Shown piece by piece: positions 39,079 to 49,500 of a DNA stretch of 64,000 bases. Location of the stretch: assembly GCA_014706295.1 (NCBI GenBank), contig JACSVZ010000038.1:2356001-2420000 (forward strand). The letters are read 5' to 3'. Positions within the stretch are counted from its first letter, which is position 1. Every line of letters starts with the position of its first letter. The position numbers were made by a program, and so were the translations under genes. This DNA comes from Lycocorax pyrrhopterus obiensis. Its lineage: Eukaryota; Chordata; Aves; Passeriformes; Paradisaeidae. The notes below the pieces were generated by a model. It had not been told where the DNA came from. It saw nothing but the letters and a program-made list of their open reading frames with translations, and ran no database searches.

Positions 39079-41480
39079 AGGGGTCTGAGCAGCTCGAACT
39101 ACAGCCAGGAGGCCTGGTGCTCCTCCCCTTCCTCCCAGCCTTCCTCCTCCTCCTCCCAGCCCCTGCGGTGGTGCGAGGGTGACTCCGGCAGCACACACGA
39201 ACCGGCACCTGGACATGGGGACTCCTCGCACCTCTAGCAGTCAGTTGGTGTTCCTCCTCTCCCTTCCTGCCTGTCCGACAGCCACAGCTCAGCTGATGTG
39301 TTCTCAACCAGCTTCCCAAAGGAAAAGGGACCGTCCTGCCCCGCTGCTCCAGCGCTAAGACCTTCGGACTTGCCTCTTGCCGGGCGGTTTGCATGGCGTG
39401 AGCGGCCGGGCTCTGCCGGGCAGCCTGTCCCTTCCCGGCGGCTCTGAGTCCTGCAGACCGCCCAGGACTTGGGGCCGCAGTCCCTGAGCAGCCGCTGGAC
39501 TCTGTTCCCACTGCCTGTAAACCCGGGAGCTGGGGGATCCTGGCAGCCAGGCTGCCGTCTGCTCCCCGGGACGTGTTTGCTTTCAGATGCAGAAAAGTTG
39601 ATTCTGTAGTTCCAACACCCCAGACCCCCCTCCCCACCCTCAGTGACGCCGTTGGAGAAGCACCAAGGGGGTTGAGCAGCGATGCTGGCACGGGGAAGTT
39701 ATTTTGTGGCTTGAAGTGACGTGGGCAGGGCAGGACCTTCCAGGAGGTTCTGCTTGCTGCCTTGTGCCTCTCTCCACAGGGAGGGAGCCAGGGACACCCC
39801 TGCTCCAGCCTCCTGCTTCAGCACCCCTGGTTAACCCCGGCTGCTTTCCCAGCAAGGTGTGTGTCCCTCAGCGCTGCCTGTGCCTGCTCTCCTCCCTCCC
39901 GTCTTTCCTCTCCCCTTTCTCCTCTCCCTTCTCTCCTCTCTCCCTGCCTTCTGCCTTACACGAGTCACTCTCATCAGGGTTGTGCACAAAGCTCAGGTCC
40001 CCACACCTCTGCTTCTGGACCTGTCCCTGCATCCAGGAGACAGTGGGGTCCCCTCCCATGTGGGCCATGGGGAGAGCTCGGGGAGCCCACCCAGCTGCCC
40101 TCTCCTGCTTCCTCCCTCCCTGTGGGATGAGAAGCAGGGCCAGGTCCCCAGGAGATGCTCTGCAAGCCAGACAGAGGGAACTGGGATACAGGGAAAGTCA
40201 CGAGGAGGGTCCCAGGGTGCCCAGAAGTCCAGGTGGGGGCTCAGAAACACCCGTGGAGAGCCCCAGGGAGCAGGGAGGGGTCCTTGGAGGGCTCTGGGCT
40301 CACTGAGAGACTCCTAGAATTCCCTGAGGTGCTGCAAGGCCCAGGGAGGGCTGCAGGGTGCAAGGGAAGGCAGAGGAGAACTTTGGGGTACAGTGAACAT
40401 ACTCAGAGGCCTCAAGCACCCCAAAAGGCACTTGGAAGGCTCTGGAGGTGCACACACACACACACACATGAAGGGAGGTGTAGGAAAAGCCAAATGCCAT
40501 CTCAGTACCACTCCAGAAAGAGCACCCAGAGGGCTCTGTTGGGAGGACCTGGAGCTCAGGCATGCAGCACAAGGCAGGCAGAGGCTCCTGGGGCACAGCC
40601 ACAGCCGCTTCCATGCCCGGGGGATTCCTGGGAACACCGGGAGCAGGGCTGTGGCCACAGGCCTCTGGCTCTCGCAAGCAGAGAAATCCGGATGTGTCCC
40701 AGGGGACAAGCATCAGCCTCTGTCCCACTGCTGGCCATCCCACGCTTTGGAAGCGTTTCCCTCGCTGTCGGAGAGCGGAGCTGCAGGCCCAGGCGGGGGA
40801 AATCCCAGCAGCTCCTTCCTTCCAAGAGCTGTTTTCCTGCCCTACTTGTGGCAGTTCTGCCCCGGTGCTGGTGGGGGGACCCTTCCGAGTGTTTGGTTTT
40901 TCCAGTCTGCTCCAGCCCAAGCAGTGTGTGCTGTGCCAGCTGCCATCCTGTGGTGTTACCGGTAGCATCTGAACCTCCCAAACTGATGCAAACCCCCCCC
41001 TCCAGCACAGAGAGGACCAAGGCTGCCTCTCGCCAGCCTTTTCCTCAGGTTTTTCCTTCTGGATAACATTGACATTACGTGTGGAGCACGCAAGTGGCTG
41101 CACGTGTTACCCCTGGACACACCTGGGCCGTCAGCGCGGAGCTGATGCGTGGCCAGGCTGGATTTGCCACTGAGCTTTTGGCTGAGGATGATCCCTCCCT
41201 CTCAGAGGAAGCAGGAATTGCAGCCACCAGCCCCGAGGAAGTGCAGCAGCTCCCATGGATCCGTTGGGAAAGCCCACAGCCGCCTGCTTCTCCAGCACTG
41301 CCCTTTTCCCTGTTCCTTCCTCCCTGTCCATGAGTGTAAATACAACACAGTCTAGTTTGCTTGGATGCTGTGGGTGCTCTGTTACAGGCAGGGATGTCTG
41401 TGGGGGCACCACTCAGCTCTGGGCTCTTTTGGGGGGGCTGTGGGGCTCCATGCCTCAGTTTCCCTTTGGATAATCATTAA
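39079..41480 (+). other. Probable 3' UTR and flank of the ZFAND5-like gene
   Basis: No exon recognised. No canonical AATAAA was seen; an AATACA variant in TGTAAATACAACAC near 41338, followed by GT-rich DNA near 41366-41400, is the best polyadenylation candidate. Pyrimidine-rich sequence spans 39885-39960, and a CA microsatellite lies at 40450-40468. ZFAND5 family genes often have 3' UTRs of about 2 kb, which fits. Confidence 0.45.
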
Positions 41481-41534
41481 CAGTACCTGGTGCTGGCCAT
41501 GGATCAGAGCACCCTGGACCGACACCCTCCGGAT

Positions 41535-41612
41535 CTCAGATCCACCAAGGGTTGGACTGGATGATCTCCAGAGGTCACTTCAGCCCTGACAATTCTCTAA
41601 GTCTGGGATTCT
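41535..41612 (+). mobile_element. CR1 LINE 3'-terminal fragment
   Basis: GGGTTGGACTGGATGATCTC and CCAGAGGTCACTTCAGCCCT followed by a degenerate TCTAAGTCTGGGATTCT terminus: the CR1 3' end in sense orientation, severely 5' truncated. Confidence 0.85.
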
Positions 41613-41797
41613 TCCCTTCTGGCTGGGGTTTGAGGGGCTCTGAGGTTCTCCCGGGTTCCCTCTTGGCTACTGTCACCTCCATGGGGCTGCAGCAGGACCC
41701 CTGTGGGGCAGGAAAGGGAGTTTGGGACAGGCCCCCAAAGCCTCCCCCCCTTCCCCATATCGATGTGGGGGCATTCGGGCAGTGTTTGGCACCAGGA

Positions 41798-42565
41798 CTG
41801 ACTCCAGCAAGGCTTTGGACACTGTCTCCCATGACATCTTTGTAGGTAGACTCAGGAAATGTGGGATAAATGGACTGGGGGGGAGGGCCTGGCTGAATGC
41901 AGAGCTCAGAGGGGCCTGATAAGCACAGCAGAGTCCACTTGGAGACCTGTGGTCAGCACTGTCCCCAGGGATCAGTACTGGGTCCGGCCTCGATCAGTTT
42001 GTTTAGCAACGACCTGCTGAAAGGATAGAATGGATCCTGATCAGGTTTCATGATGATTCAGGCCGGGGGAGTGACTGATTCACCTGAAGGCTGTGCTGCC
42101 ATTCAGAGGGACCTTGAGAGGCTGGCTGAGAGCTCGGTGGGGAGAAACCCGAGGAGGTTCAACAAGGGCGAGTGTAGGGTCCTGCACCCGGGGGGGGGAT
42201 AACCCCAAGTGCCAGCACAGGCTGGGGGTGACCCACTGGAGAGCAGCTCTGCAGAGAAGGACCCGGGGGTCCTGGTGGATGGCGAGCTGTCCCTGAGCCA
42301 GCAGAGTGTCCTGGGGCCGGGGGGGACAATGGGACCCTGGGGGCATCGGGAAGAGCGGCCGGCAGGGCAGGGAGCGATCCTGCCCCTCTGCTCGGCCGTA
42401 GTGAGGCACATCCGGGGTGCTGTGTCCAGTTCTGGGACAAGGAGGACAAGGAGCAACTGGAGAGGGTCCAGCAGAGGCCCCAAAGATGATTTGGGGTCTG
42501 GAGCATCTCTGTGATGAGGAGAGACCGTGGGAGCTGGGCCTGGTTAGTCCAGAGAAGACTGAGAG
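41798..42565 (+). mobile_element. CR1 LINE, 5' part of a copy split by an insertion
   Basis: Sense CR1 beginning in the reverse-transcriptase region: the frame at 41800-41920 encodes SSKALDTVSHDIFVGRLRKC, a CR1 RT motif with decay, then the usual CR1 stretch TGTGCTGCCATTCAGAGGGA, GTAGGGTCCTGCACCCGG and GCATCTCTGTGATGAGGAGA. It breaks at 42565 after AGAGAAGACTGAGAG and resumes at 43921. Not coding: frames are broken. Confidence 0.9.
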
Positions 42566-42728
42566 TGTTGGATGTTTGGTTTTAAAAAACAAGACTATAA
42601 AACAGGACAGTATAAAGTCATAAAAGCTCAGGAGATACATTAGACAATACGGAGAACAGACAGATTTACATGGCAAATGATACAAACAGAACACAAGTCC
42701 AGCTCCAGAGCCGTGACAAGCAGCCTGG

Positions 42729-43142
42729 TCATTTGGTCCAGCTGATTTTGGGAATGTCGTAATGCTCAGTCAGAGTATCCAAGTGCCTGTTGAAGTCCTC
42801 CACTCGCTGCTTGTGGGTTTTCGACGCTTTCTTCAGGACCCGCTCCGTTTGCTGCAGGAGACACACAAGGGTTGGTTACTCCCGGCACTCGCAGCCCCCT
42901 CAGCGGCCGCACCCGAGGGGTGACGGGGGTTTTTAAAGCCTTACCCGCTTCTCCTGCATCTTCTCAAAGGCCACCTGCGCCGGGGTCCGCTTGTCCAGCC
43001 CGCGCTTCTTCTCCTCCTCCTGCTTCTTGCTGCTCACGATCTGCTCCAGGATCTGAGCTTTGTCTTTCGCCTTCTTCTTCTTCCGCTTGCCGGCCCCCAG
43101 GGCCCCCCCGCTGCCCTTCAGCCGCAGGGGACCGCGCTCCAT
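42729..43142 (-). CDS. FAM32A: FAM32A-like protein, intact two-exon copy within a mobile element
   Basis: Small, very basic, probably nuclear protein; FAM32A is known from spliceosome structures as a late splicing factor. Exons (minus): 42945-43142 and 42729-42851, separated by a 93 bp GT-AG intron (GTAAGG...CTCCTGCAG). Product 106 aa (human 112). Lys-rich segment KRKKKKAKDK, then the invariant block RGLDKRTPAQVAFEKMQEKR, then the C-terminus with RVEDFNRHLDTLTEHYD and ISWTK. The usual N-terminus MEAYEQVQ is missing: similarity starts at GPLRLKG directly after the Met, and upstream sequence is the element's promoter. The two exons are undamaged, suggesting selection or a recent arrival. It lies inside an insertion in a CR1, so it is a transposed copy and not the ancestral locus. 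The native FAM32A should exist elsewhere; the symbol marks similarity. Confidence 0.85.
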
Positions 43143-43178
43143 GAGTTCTACCGGTTTCTTCTCTTTACACTGACCCCA

Positions 43179-43228
43179 ATTTATACAGTCCCAAACCCAC
43201 AGAAATCCATTGGTTTAACGTTCATTGG
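43179..43228 (-). promoter_or_regulatory. LTR-like promoter of the FAM32A copy: TATA box and two CCAAT boxes
   Basis: On the minus strand TATAAAT occupies 43179-43185, 37 bp upstream of the FAM32A ATG. Two CCAAT boxes lie at 43209-43213 and 43224-43228, just upstream of the TATA box. This compact order is typical of retroviral U3 regions. It would give a very short 5' leader of about 10-15 nt. Confidence 0.5.
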
Positions 43229-43569
43229 TCCCAAGCTGTGCAGTTCTTAGTATTTGATTTCCTGTTGGATACGGATTTCTTCGCCTCTGATGTTAATTAG
43301 GTCCTCACTCCTGGATTTCCTTATCAGCCTTTTCCGGACCAGGTGTCTCCAACCACGGCAGCTCTGGAGGAGGTGTTTGCTGATGTTCGCTGATGTTTGC
43401 TGATGGTTCCTCGATGGCCCTTGATGGCCTTTATCTCTTGTGTATCTCTTGTGCTGCTCTCAGTCGGCTGAGATGCTAAACTCAACAGGCCTCACCTGGT
43501 GGAACAATGCTTTGGAAAGAAACTTCAGCTCCCTTCCCCCGGGGCGAAGGTGAACAAACGTGACTAAAG

Positions 43570-43874
43570 TGTTGCCTTGAGTTTGCAGTTCTTCGATGTT
43601 TTCATTTTCTGTAACAGTTTCTCGAACTTTCTGTAAACATGGCCATGTTTTGTTAACCGTACTTTATTGTTTTTCATTCCATTCTCCTGGGCGGAGACGT
43701 TTGATGGATTTTTTCCTTTGACCAGTGTGATTGAGGGGTGGTAATTTCTCCCTCCAATCCACAGTGGTTTCTACGAACATATATAATAAAGCTCGGGGTC
43801 TCTGACCCGCTCTCTCTTTCTTGCTTCTCTCCTGACAAGGTGTCTGCGGGGTTCTTTTGTGTCCAAGTGCGACA
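43570..43874 (+). mobile_element. Solo LTR of an endogenous retrovirus, nested, with 6 bp target duplication
   Basis: Begins TGTTGC and ends GCGACA, i.e. TG...CA with imperfect inverted ends. Flanked by a perfect CTAAAG duplication (43564-43569 and 43875-43880). Length 305 bp. Near the middle-right lies AACATATATAATAAAGCTCG, a combined TATA-like and AATAAA region, followed by a pyrimidine-rich R/U5-like segment ending in GTGTCCAAGTGCGACA. A 6 bp duplication is typical of class II (ERVK-like) elements. No internal viral genes remain. Confidence 0.88.
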
Positions 43875-43920
43875 CTAAAGTTATAAAATAAAAATTTTAA
43901 ACTTGGTATATTTTCCAACA

Positions 43921-44165
43921 AGAGGGGATCTCAACAATCCATATAAGTATCTCCCACGTGAGTGCCAGACTCCTTTCAATGGTGCAATGGCCGTACACTA
44001 AACCACAAGAATTCCACCTCAAGACAAGAAAGAACTTTACACTGAGGGTGGCAGGGCACTGAACAGCTGCCCAGGAAGGCGGTGGAGTCTCCCTCTCTGG
44101 AGACATTCCAAGCCCACCTGCTCCACGTGACCCTGCCAGGGCTGGGCTGGACGATCTCCCTTCCA
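43921..44165 (+). mobile_element. CR1 LINE, 3' part of the split copy
   Basis: Continues exactly where 42565 stops: AGAGGGGATCTCAACAATCC, then GAGTGCCAGACTCCTTTCAA, AACTTTACACTGAGGGTGGC, GGTGGAGTCTCCCTCTCTGG and GGGCTGGACGATCTCC. These follow CR1 consensus order without gap. Its terminal TGGACGATCTCC segment is the founder of the adjacent minisatellite. Confidence 0.9.
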
Positions 44166-44542
44166 GCCCCATTCGGGACCCAGTGACTGAGGAGGGCTGG
44201 ACAATCTCCAGAGGTCCCTCCAGCCCCATTCCGGACCCAGTGACTGAGGAGGGCTGGACGATCTCCAGAGGTCCCTTCCAGGCCCATTCGGGGCCCAGTG
44301 ACTGAGGAGGGCTGGACGATCTCCAGAGGTCCCTTCCAGCCCCATTCGGGGCCCAGTGACTGAGGAGGGCTGGACGATCTCCAGAGGTCCCTTCCAGCCC
44401 CATTCCGGACCCAGTGACTGAGGAGGGCTGGACGATCTCCAGAGGTCCCTTCCAGCCCCATTCGGGGCCCAGTGACTGAGGAGGGCTGGACGATCTCCAG
44501 AGGTCCCTTCCAGCCCCATTCGGGGCCCAGTGACTGAGGAGG
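44145..44542. repeat. 58 bp minisatellite expanded from a CR1 tail
   Basis: TGACTGA recurs at 44184, 44241, 44299, 44357, 44415, 44473 and 44531: one 57 bp and five 58 bp spacings, plus a partial first unit. Each unit holds GAGGAGGGCTGGACGATCTC, the CR1 3' motif CCAGAGGTCCCTTCCAGCCC and CATTCGGGGCCCAG. Units differ by few bases, so the expansion is recent. It ends at the start of the ABHD17A CpG island and keeps a minus-strand frame open (317 aa) that is not a gene. Confidence 0.95.
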
Positions 44543-44740
44543 AACCGCGCCGTGTCCCCGCCATGAGGCGCCGGCGCGGCCGCGCTGTTCCCATGACAAC
44601 GGGCGCGGGGCGATGGCGTCACTTCCGGTCGGGGCGGGGCAAGCGCCGCCCCCGCCCGGGAGGCCGCAGCGGCCGCGGGGCCTCGGGCAGCGCCGAGCGG
44701 GGCCGGGGGGCGCGGGCGGGCCGGGAGAATGTGCAGGTAC
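44543..44740 (+). promoter_or_regulatory. ABHD17A: CpG-island promoter and non-coding exon 1 of ABHD17A
   Basis: Dense CpG DNA with GTTCCCATGACAAC (44587-44600, an RFX X-box-like inverted repeat), GATGGCGTCA (half CRE), ACTTCCGG (ETS, 44621-44628) and GGGGCGGGG (SP1, 44631-44639). A donor, GTGCAG followed by GTACCGGG near 44737, closes a probable 5' UTR exon; the matching acceptor is CCCTGCCCGCAG at 46391, giving a 1.65 kb first intron. Confidence 0.65.
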
Positions 44741-44819
44741 CGGGCTGGGAGGGGCACACGGGGCGGCGGGGGCCTGCAGGGATCGGGGTCTCGCCGTCCA
44801 GCCGCGGTGGGGGAGGGGG

Positions 44820-45600
44820 GCGGTCGGTGTGTGTTTGTGGGGGGTCCCACAGCGCGGTCAGGGGGAGGGGAGGCCCGCGGCAGCCGGGGGAGGTCGCGCT
44901 GGTCAGTGCGGTGGGGACACAGTGGTCAGTGTGTGTTTGTGGGGGGCCCGCGCCGGTCAGTGGAGGTGTGGGACCCTCCCAGCAGGCGGTGGGAGGTGAA
45001 AGGTCCACGCCGGTCAGTGGAAGGGGAGGCCGGTCAGTGTGGTCAGTGTGTGTGAGACCCCCCCAGCAGTCGGGAGAGGCTCACGGTGGTCGGGGGGTCC
45101 CACAGCAGGCGGGGGGGACAGGGGGAGACCCACGCGGTCAGTGTGTGCTCATGGGGGCCGCTCAGTAGTCCGGGGGGGAATCGAGGAGGTCAGCGGGGGG
45201 CTCGGGGGGCCTGTACGGGCCCGGTGGGGCTGTGAGGGACACACCCCCAACGATCGGGGAGGGGTCCCACTGCTCGGTGTGTGCTTGGGGGGGGTCCCCC
45301 GGCGATCAGTGAGGAGATCGAGGCCCACAGCGGTCGGGGGGGCCCACACGGGCCGATGTGAGTGGGGTGGGGGGGTCTCCATGCTTGTCAGCAAGGCGAG
45401 AGGGCCACACTGGACAGTGAGGGGGAGAAGGTCAGTGGTGGGAGGGAGGCCGAAAGCAGGCAGTGGGGGGAAGGGCCACCCCAGTCAGTGTGTGTGGGGT
45501 GGGGGGTCCCACGCCTCTCAGGGGAGGGGGGAGCACCCACCAGTCAGTGGGGGGGGGCCCACAGGGGTCAGTGGCTGGGTACAGTGTGGATCCCCCCTCT
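44820..45600. repeat. Degenerate GTGGTCAGTGTGTG repeat in ABHD17A intron 1
   Basis: About 780 bp of imperfect units combining GGTCAGTGTGTGTTTGTGGG, GGGGGGTCCCAC and CAGCGGTCGGGGG. G-rich on the sense strand, with potential G-quadruplex runs. Followed by a T-rich tract at 46018-46052 near the middle of the intron. Confidence 0.75.
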
Positions 45601-46587
45601 GTGGCTGTGGAGTGGGTGTGGGGTCAGTGGGTGTGGGGTGGGTCGGGCCCCCACAGCAGGCATGGGGCGAGGGCAGGGGCCGGGCAGGGCTGCCCGCTCA
45701 CGGCGGCTGGTCCCAGTGGCACATGGGGTGCCAGACCTGGGCTGCCACGTGCCAGGTGTGACACCGGCCCCGGCCCTGCTGTGGATGGTCACCAGCCCGA
45801 GGGGTCCTGGCTCCCCCCGGGGCACGGGGCATCCCTTCACTCCCAGTATTTTGGCGTATTTCAGTGCCATATCTCAGCTTCAGTGCCGTATCCCTCTTCC
45901 ACCCTTTCCTCCCCTTTCCCAGCCCTTCGGAAGCAGATGGAGCGAATTCCTCGGGGTGTGGGCTGGTTTGACATTCCTCAGCTCAAGCCTGTGCCCAAAC
46001 TTGCAGAAAATAGTTGCCTTTTTTTTTTCTTGCTTTTTTTTTTCCCTCCCTCTTTCTCTCCCCTTTCCCCTTTTTCCTCGGGAGCTCGGCACTCCCGCAC
46101 GCTTGTGCCGGCACCTAGGTGGCCCCGGGGGAGCCGTGTCCTTTGTCCCAGCAGCCGTGTGGCTGCTGTGGGGGTGGTGTGTGTGTGATCCTGCGCTTGT
46201 CCTCGCCCCCGCCGCGGGGGCTGGCGAATGTGGCAGGAGGTTTGATTTTGTGGGGAGGGCGCTGCGTGGGCTCGGTGGGGGCTGCGAGCTGCGGGGGTGC
46301 TCGAGGCGGGGGACACTGGGGGGAGCACGTTTGTCCCCGGCCGTGGGTCACAGAGGGGACAGAGCCCTCAGAGCCCCCGCCCTGCCCGCAGGTCTCCGCA
46401 GCCGCCGAACGGACAGATGGACACCGCAGCCCCGCCGCACGCCCCGGCCCGCGCTGCACGGCCGGCGCCAGCCGTGCCCAGGGCCAGCTGAGGACGGGGT
46501 GTCTCCGGGCCGGCGTCGTTCCCGGCCTCTGTCCGATTCGGATCCTCCCTCGCTCCGGGCGCGGCCGCCTCCCGCCTCGCCGCCGTC

Positions 46588-49500
46588 ATGAACGGGCTGT
46601 CGATCAGCCAACTCTGCTGCCTCTTCTGCTGCCCGCCCTGCCCCAGCCGCATCGCGGCCAAGCTCGCCTTCCTGCCCCCGGAGCCCACCTACGCCATGGT
46701 GCCCGAGCCCGAGCCCGTGGGCAGCACCGGCTCCCTGCGAGGCGCCGCGGGCCGCTGGAAGCTGCACCTGAAGGACCGGGCGGATTTCCAGTACTCCCAG
46801 CGGGAGCTGGACAACATCGAGGTGTTCGTCACCAAGAGCAGCCGGGGGAACCGCGTCGGCTGCATGTACGTCCGCTGCGTGCCCGGCGCCAGGTGAGTCA
46901 CCCGTGGGTGTGCCAGCTGCCACTCTGCTGGGCTGGGCCGGGCTGGCGCCGCGCTGGGGGGCTCCTGGCCCCTCTTCCCCCTCGGCTGAGCGTCACCGGG
47001 GGAGCTGGCCCTGCCGCGGGGCTTTGGAGGCGTCCGGTGGGACGGGCGAGCTGGGCTCCCAGGACCGGTCTGGCTTGTGGCCGCACTGGGAATGGGGTTA
47101 AAGCAGGAGCAGAGGCAAAGCCAGAGGCTACAGGGATGTGGGGATTCCCCAGGCTGTCTCACAGTCCCCCAGTGTCACGGCAGTGATGCAACACTCCAGT
47201 TGTTTGCACAGAGCTTGGTTCTCAGGGAGCACCGGGGTAGCTGCACCAGCTGCTCCTCCCCGTCCCCAGCCCTGCGGTGACCATGGGGATGGACAACTGC
47301 CCGTGCCAGCCAGGAGAGCCTGGTTTAGTCAAATTCACAGAGACATTTGATTCCCCAAGGAAAAGAGTGATGGGAGTGAAAGCCAGGAGGGGTTTGGTCA
47401 CTCCCGTGGGTCTGTGAAGGGGGAAGTTGGAGAGAGACAACCTGGAGTGTGAGATGGAGACCTCCTCCTGCTGCCAGTGGCTGGGCAGGAGAGGACAGGA
47501 GGGGACTTGGCAGCTGCTTCCTGAGCAGTGGCACAGTTTGGGGGTTCAGGTGCAGAGGGAGGCCAGGTCACCCCAGCTGACCCCTTTCCTGTATCCTACC
47601 AGGAACAACAGGTTCTCAAGGACCAGCACCCCAGGCTGCAGGGCTGGAGGGGAGGACCTGGGCTGGGGGGAACCAGACCTCCCAAACCCTGGAGTATCAG
47701 GTCCTGCTGGCTATCTGACCTCCCACAGCTCATCCTGTCACTGACTTCCAGCTGGGGCTTCTTGGGCATCCAGGCCGGCATTGGAGGCTCAGCCTGGCCA
47801 CAGACCCCTCAGACCAGCTGCAGGGGCTCAGCAGGGAGTGGGTCCTGCTCCCTCCCTCTGGCAGAAGGGAGCCAAGCTCCCATCAATCTGCTATTAGTGT
47901 TAATTTTTATGATTAACATTGTTTTTCCCCTTATGGTGGAAATTTCTTGTGCCTTGTCACTCCCACAATTCACTTCTCTCCCAGCATCTGGTGTCTTGCC
48001 AGGCTCAGGAGAGAAAAAAACCCGCTGTCAGAATTCTTACTTGAAATCCCCATTGGGCAAACGGCCCCAAATCCTGAGCTTTTTACCAAAAATAGACTCA
48101 AAAACTTGAACAGAATCATCATCCTGCCTTCAAGCTGCCTGTTCCCGCTGGGAGCGAGCCCCTGGCTCCAGCAGCAGAAGGTTCTGGGTGTCCCTGGGGG
48201 TGTCACGAGGACCTTCCTTGGTGGCCAGAGGGGTGTTGGCCCTTTGTGTCCTGGGTTTGGTTGTTGGCCTCCAAGGCAGACATCCAGGGATATCCGTGCC
48301 CGAGCTGTGGCACCGCGGCAGAGCCCGGGACTAATGTTCCGTACCCGTGTCCCCGGTGCCGCAGGTTCACGGTGCTCTTCTCCCATGGCAACGCCGTGGA
48401 CCTGGGACAGATGAGCAGCTTCTACATCGGGCTGGGCACCCGCATCAACTGCAACATCTTCTCCTACGACTACTCGGGCTACGGTGTGAGCACGGGCAAG
48501 CCCTCGGAGCGCAACCTCTACTCCGACATCGACGCCGCGTGGCAGGCGCTGCGGACACGGTGAGCGGGGCAGGCCGGAGCAGGGAGCACGGCCCTGCTGC
48601 CCTCAGGAAAACCCTGTGCTCCAGCAGTCTGGAAAACAGGAAATCTCCCAGAAAGGGAACCCTGGGCCACTTGCGACAGGAAGGGGTGGTTGGAAAGCTG
48701 TAGAGGGAGCAGCTGGGGGATCCAAGGGGCAGGGATGCTGCAGGGCATGACCTTGGCACAAGCTGTGCTTCATGTCTTGCCGTGCCAGGCTCAGCCCTGG
48801 TTCCCCCGCCAGGTTTGGGGTGCAGCCCTGTGCCAGGCTCTGCCTCCTCTTCCTCGGGCCTGGCTCACAGTGTGACCCAGAGGTGGGGCTGCCCCACACG
48901 GCTGCAGTCCAGGGTCTGCACTGACCTGGTGAGGGAAAGCCTTGACACCCTCCAGAACTCACCTGGAAGCTCAGCCCTGGCTACTCCCTGGTCCTTTGGG
49001 AGTGCAGGGAACTGCTCTGGGCCCAGCCATGGGGAGCTGGGGGAAGGTCGGGGGGACAGACCCCAGACCCCACCGGGAGCCTTGTGGGTGCTGTGGCTAG
49101 AGCAGAGTGACCCCTGAGCTGTATCTCCTGGCAATGTGCCTGGCCACTGACCCGCTGTGTCCTCTGCCAGGTACGGGATCAGCCCGGAGAACATCATTTT
49201 GTATGGACAGAGCATCGGCACAGTGCCCACGGTTGACCTGGCCTCCCGCTACGAGTGCGCGGCCATCGTGCTGCACTCCCCGCTCACCTCCGGCATGCGC
49301 GTCGCCTTCCCCGACACCAAGAAGACCTATTGGTTCGATGCCTTCCCCAAGTGAGTGCCCTGGGCAGAGGGAATGGGGGGCTTGGGGGGGCAGTGCCCAG
49401 ACCAGCTCTGGTCACAGTGAGGGGACATGTGACACGTGGACCCATTTTTGGTGATAGGTTTAAGCATCCACTTCAGCATCATCTTGCCCTGTATTTGGTG

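Larger units (their letters stand above)
42566..43920 (-). mobile_element. LTR-like insertion carrying FAM32A, inside a CR1
   Basis: The insertion begins TGTTGGATG and ends TTTTCCAACA, so its termini are inverted (TGTTGGA/TCCAACA) with TG...CA ends. The CR1 target base run AGAG is present on both sides (42562-42565 and 43921-43924), and CR1 reads continuously when the segment is removed. Read on the minus strand it has, in order, an AT-rich end, about 400 bp of U3-like sequence, CCAAT boxes, a TATA box, the FAM32A reading frame, and about 160 bp of 3' flank. A later 305 bp solo LTR is nested in the U3-like part; without it and one duplicated target copy the unit is 1,044 bp. I do not see two copies of a terminal LTR, so the class is uncertain: an LTR with captured gene sequence, a deleted ERV, or a DNA transposon with TGT...ACA ends. 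Confidence 0.75.

Noticed and set aside
41798..42565. CR1 reverse transcriptase as a live coding gene
   Set aside because: Only a C-terminal part is present, with frame breaks and an insertion.
42729..43142. FAM32A as an ordinary single-copy gene at its ancestral site
   Set aside because: Both flanks are the two halves of one CR1, with a 4 bp duplicate and TG/CA ends, which points to transposition.
43897..44850. 317 aa minus-strand open frame with repeated SLGPEWGWKGPLEIVQP
   Set aside because: It is the 58 bp CR1-derived minisatellite read in frame; 58 bp units stay open in several frames and no protein family fits.
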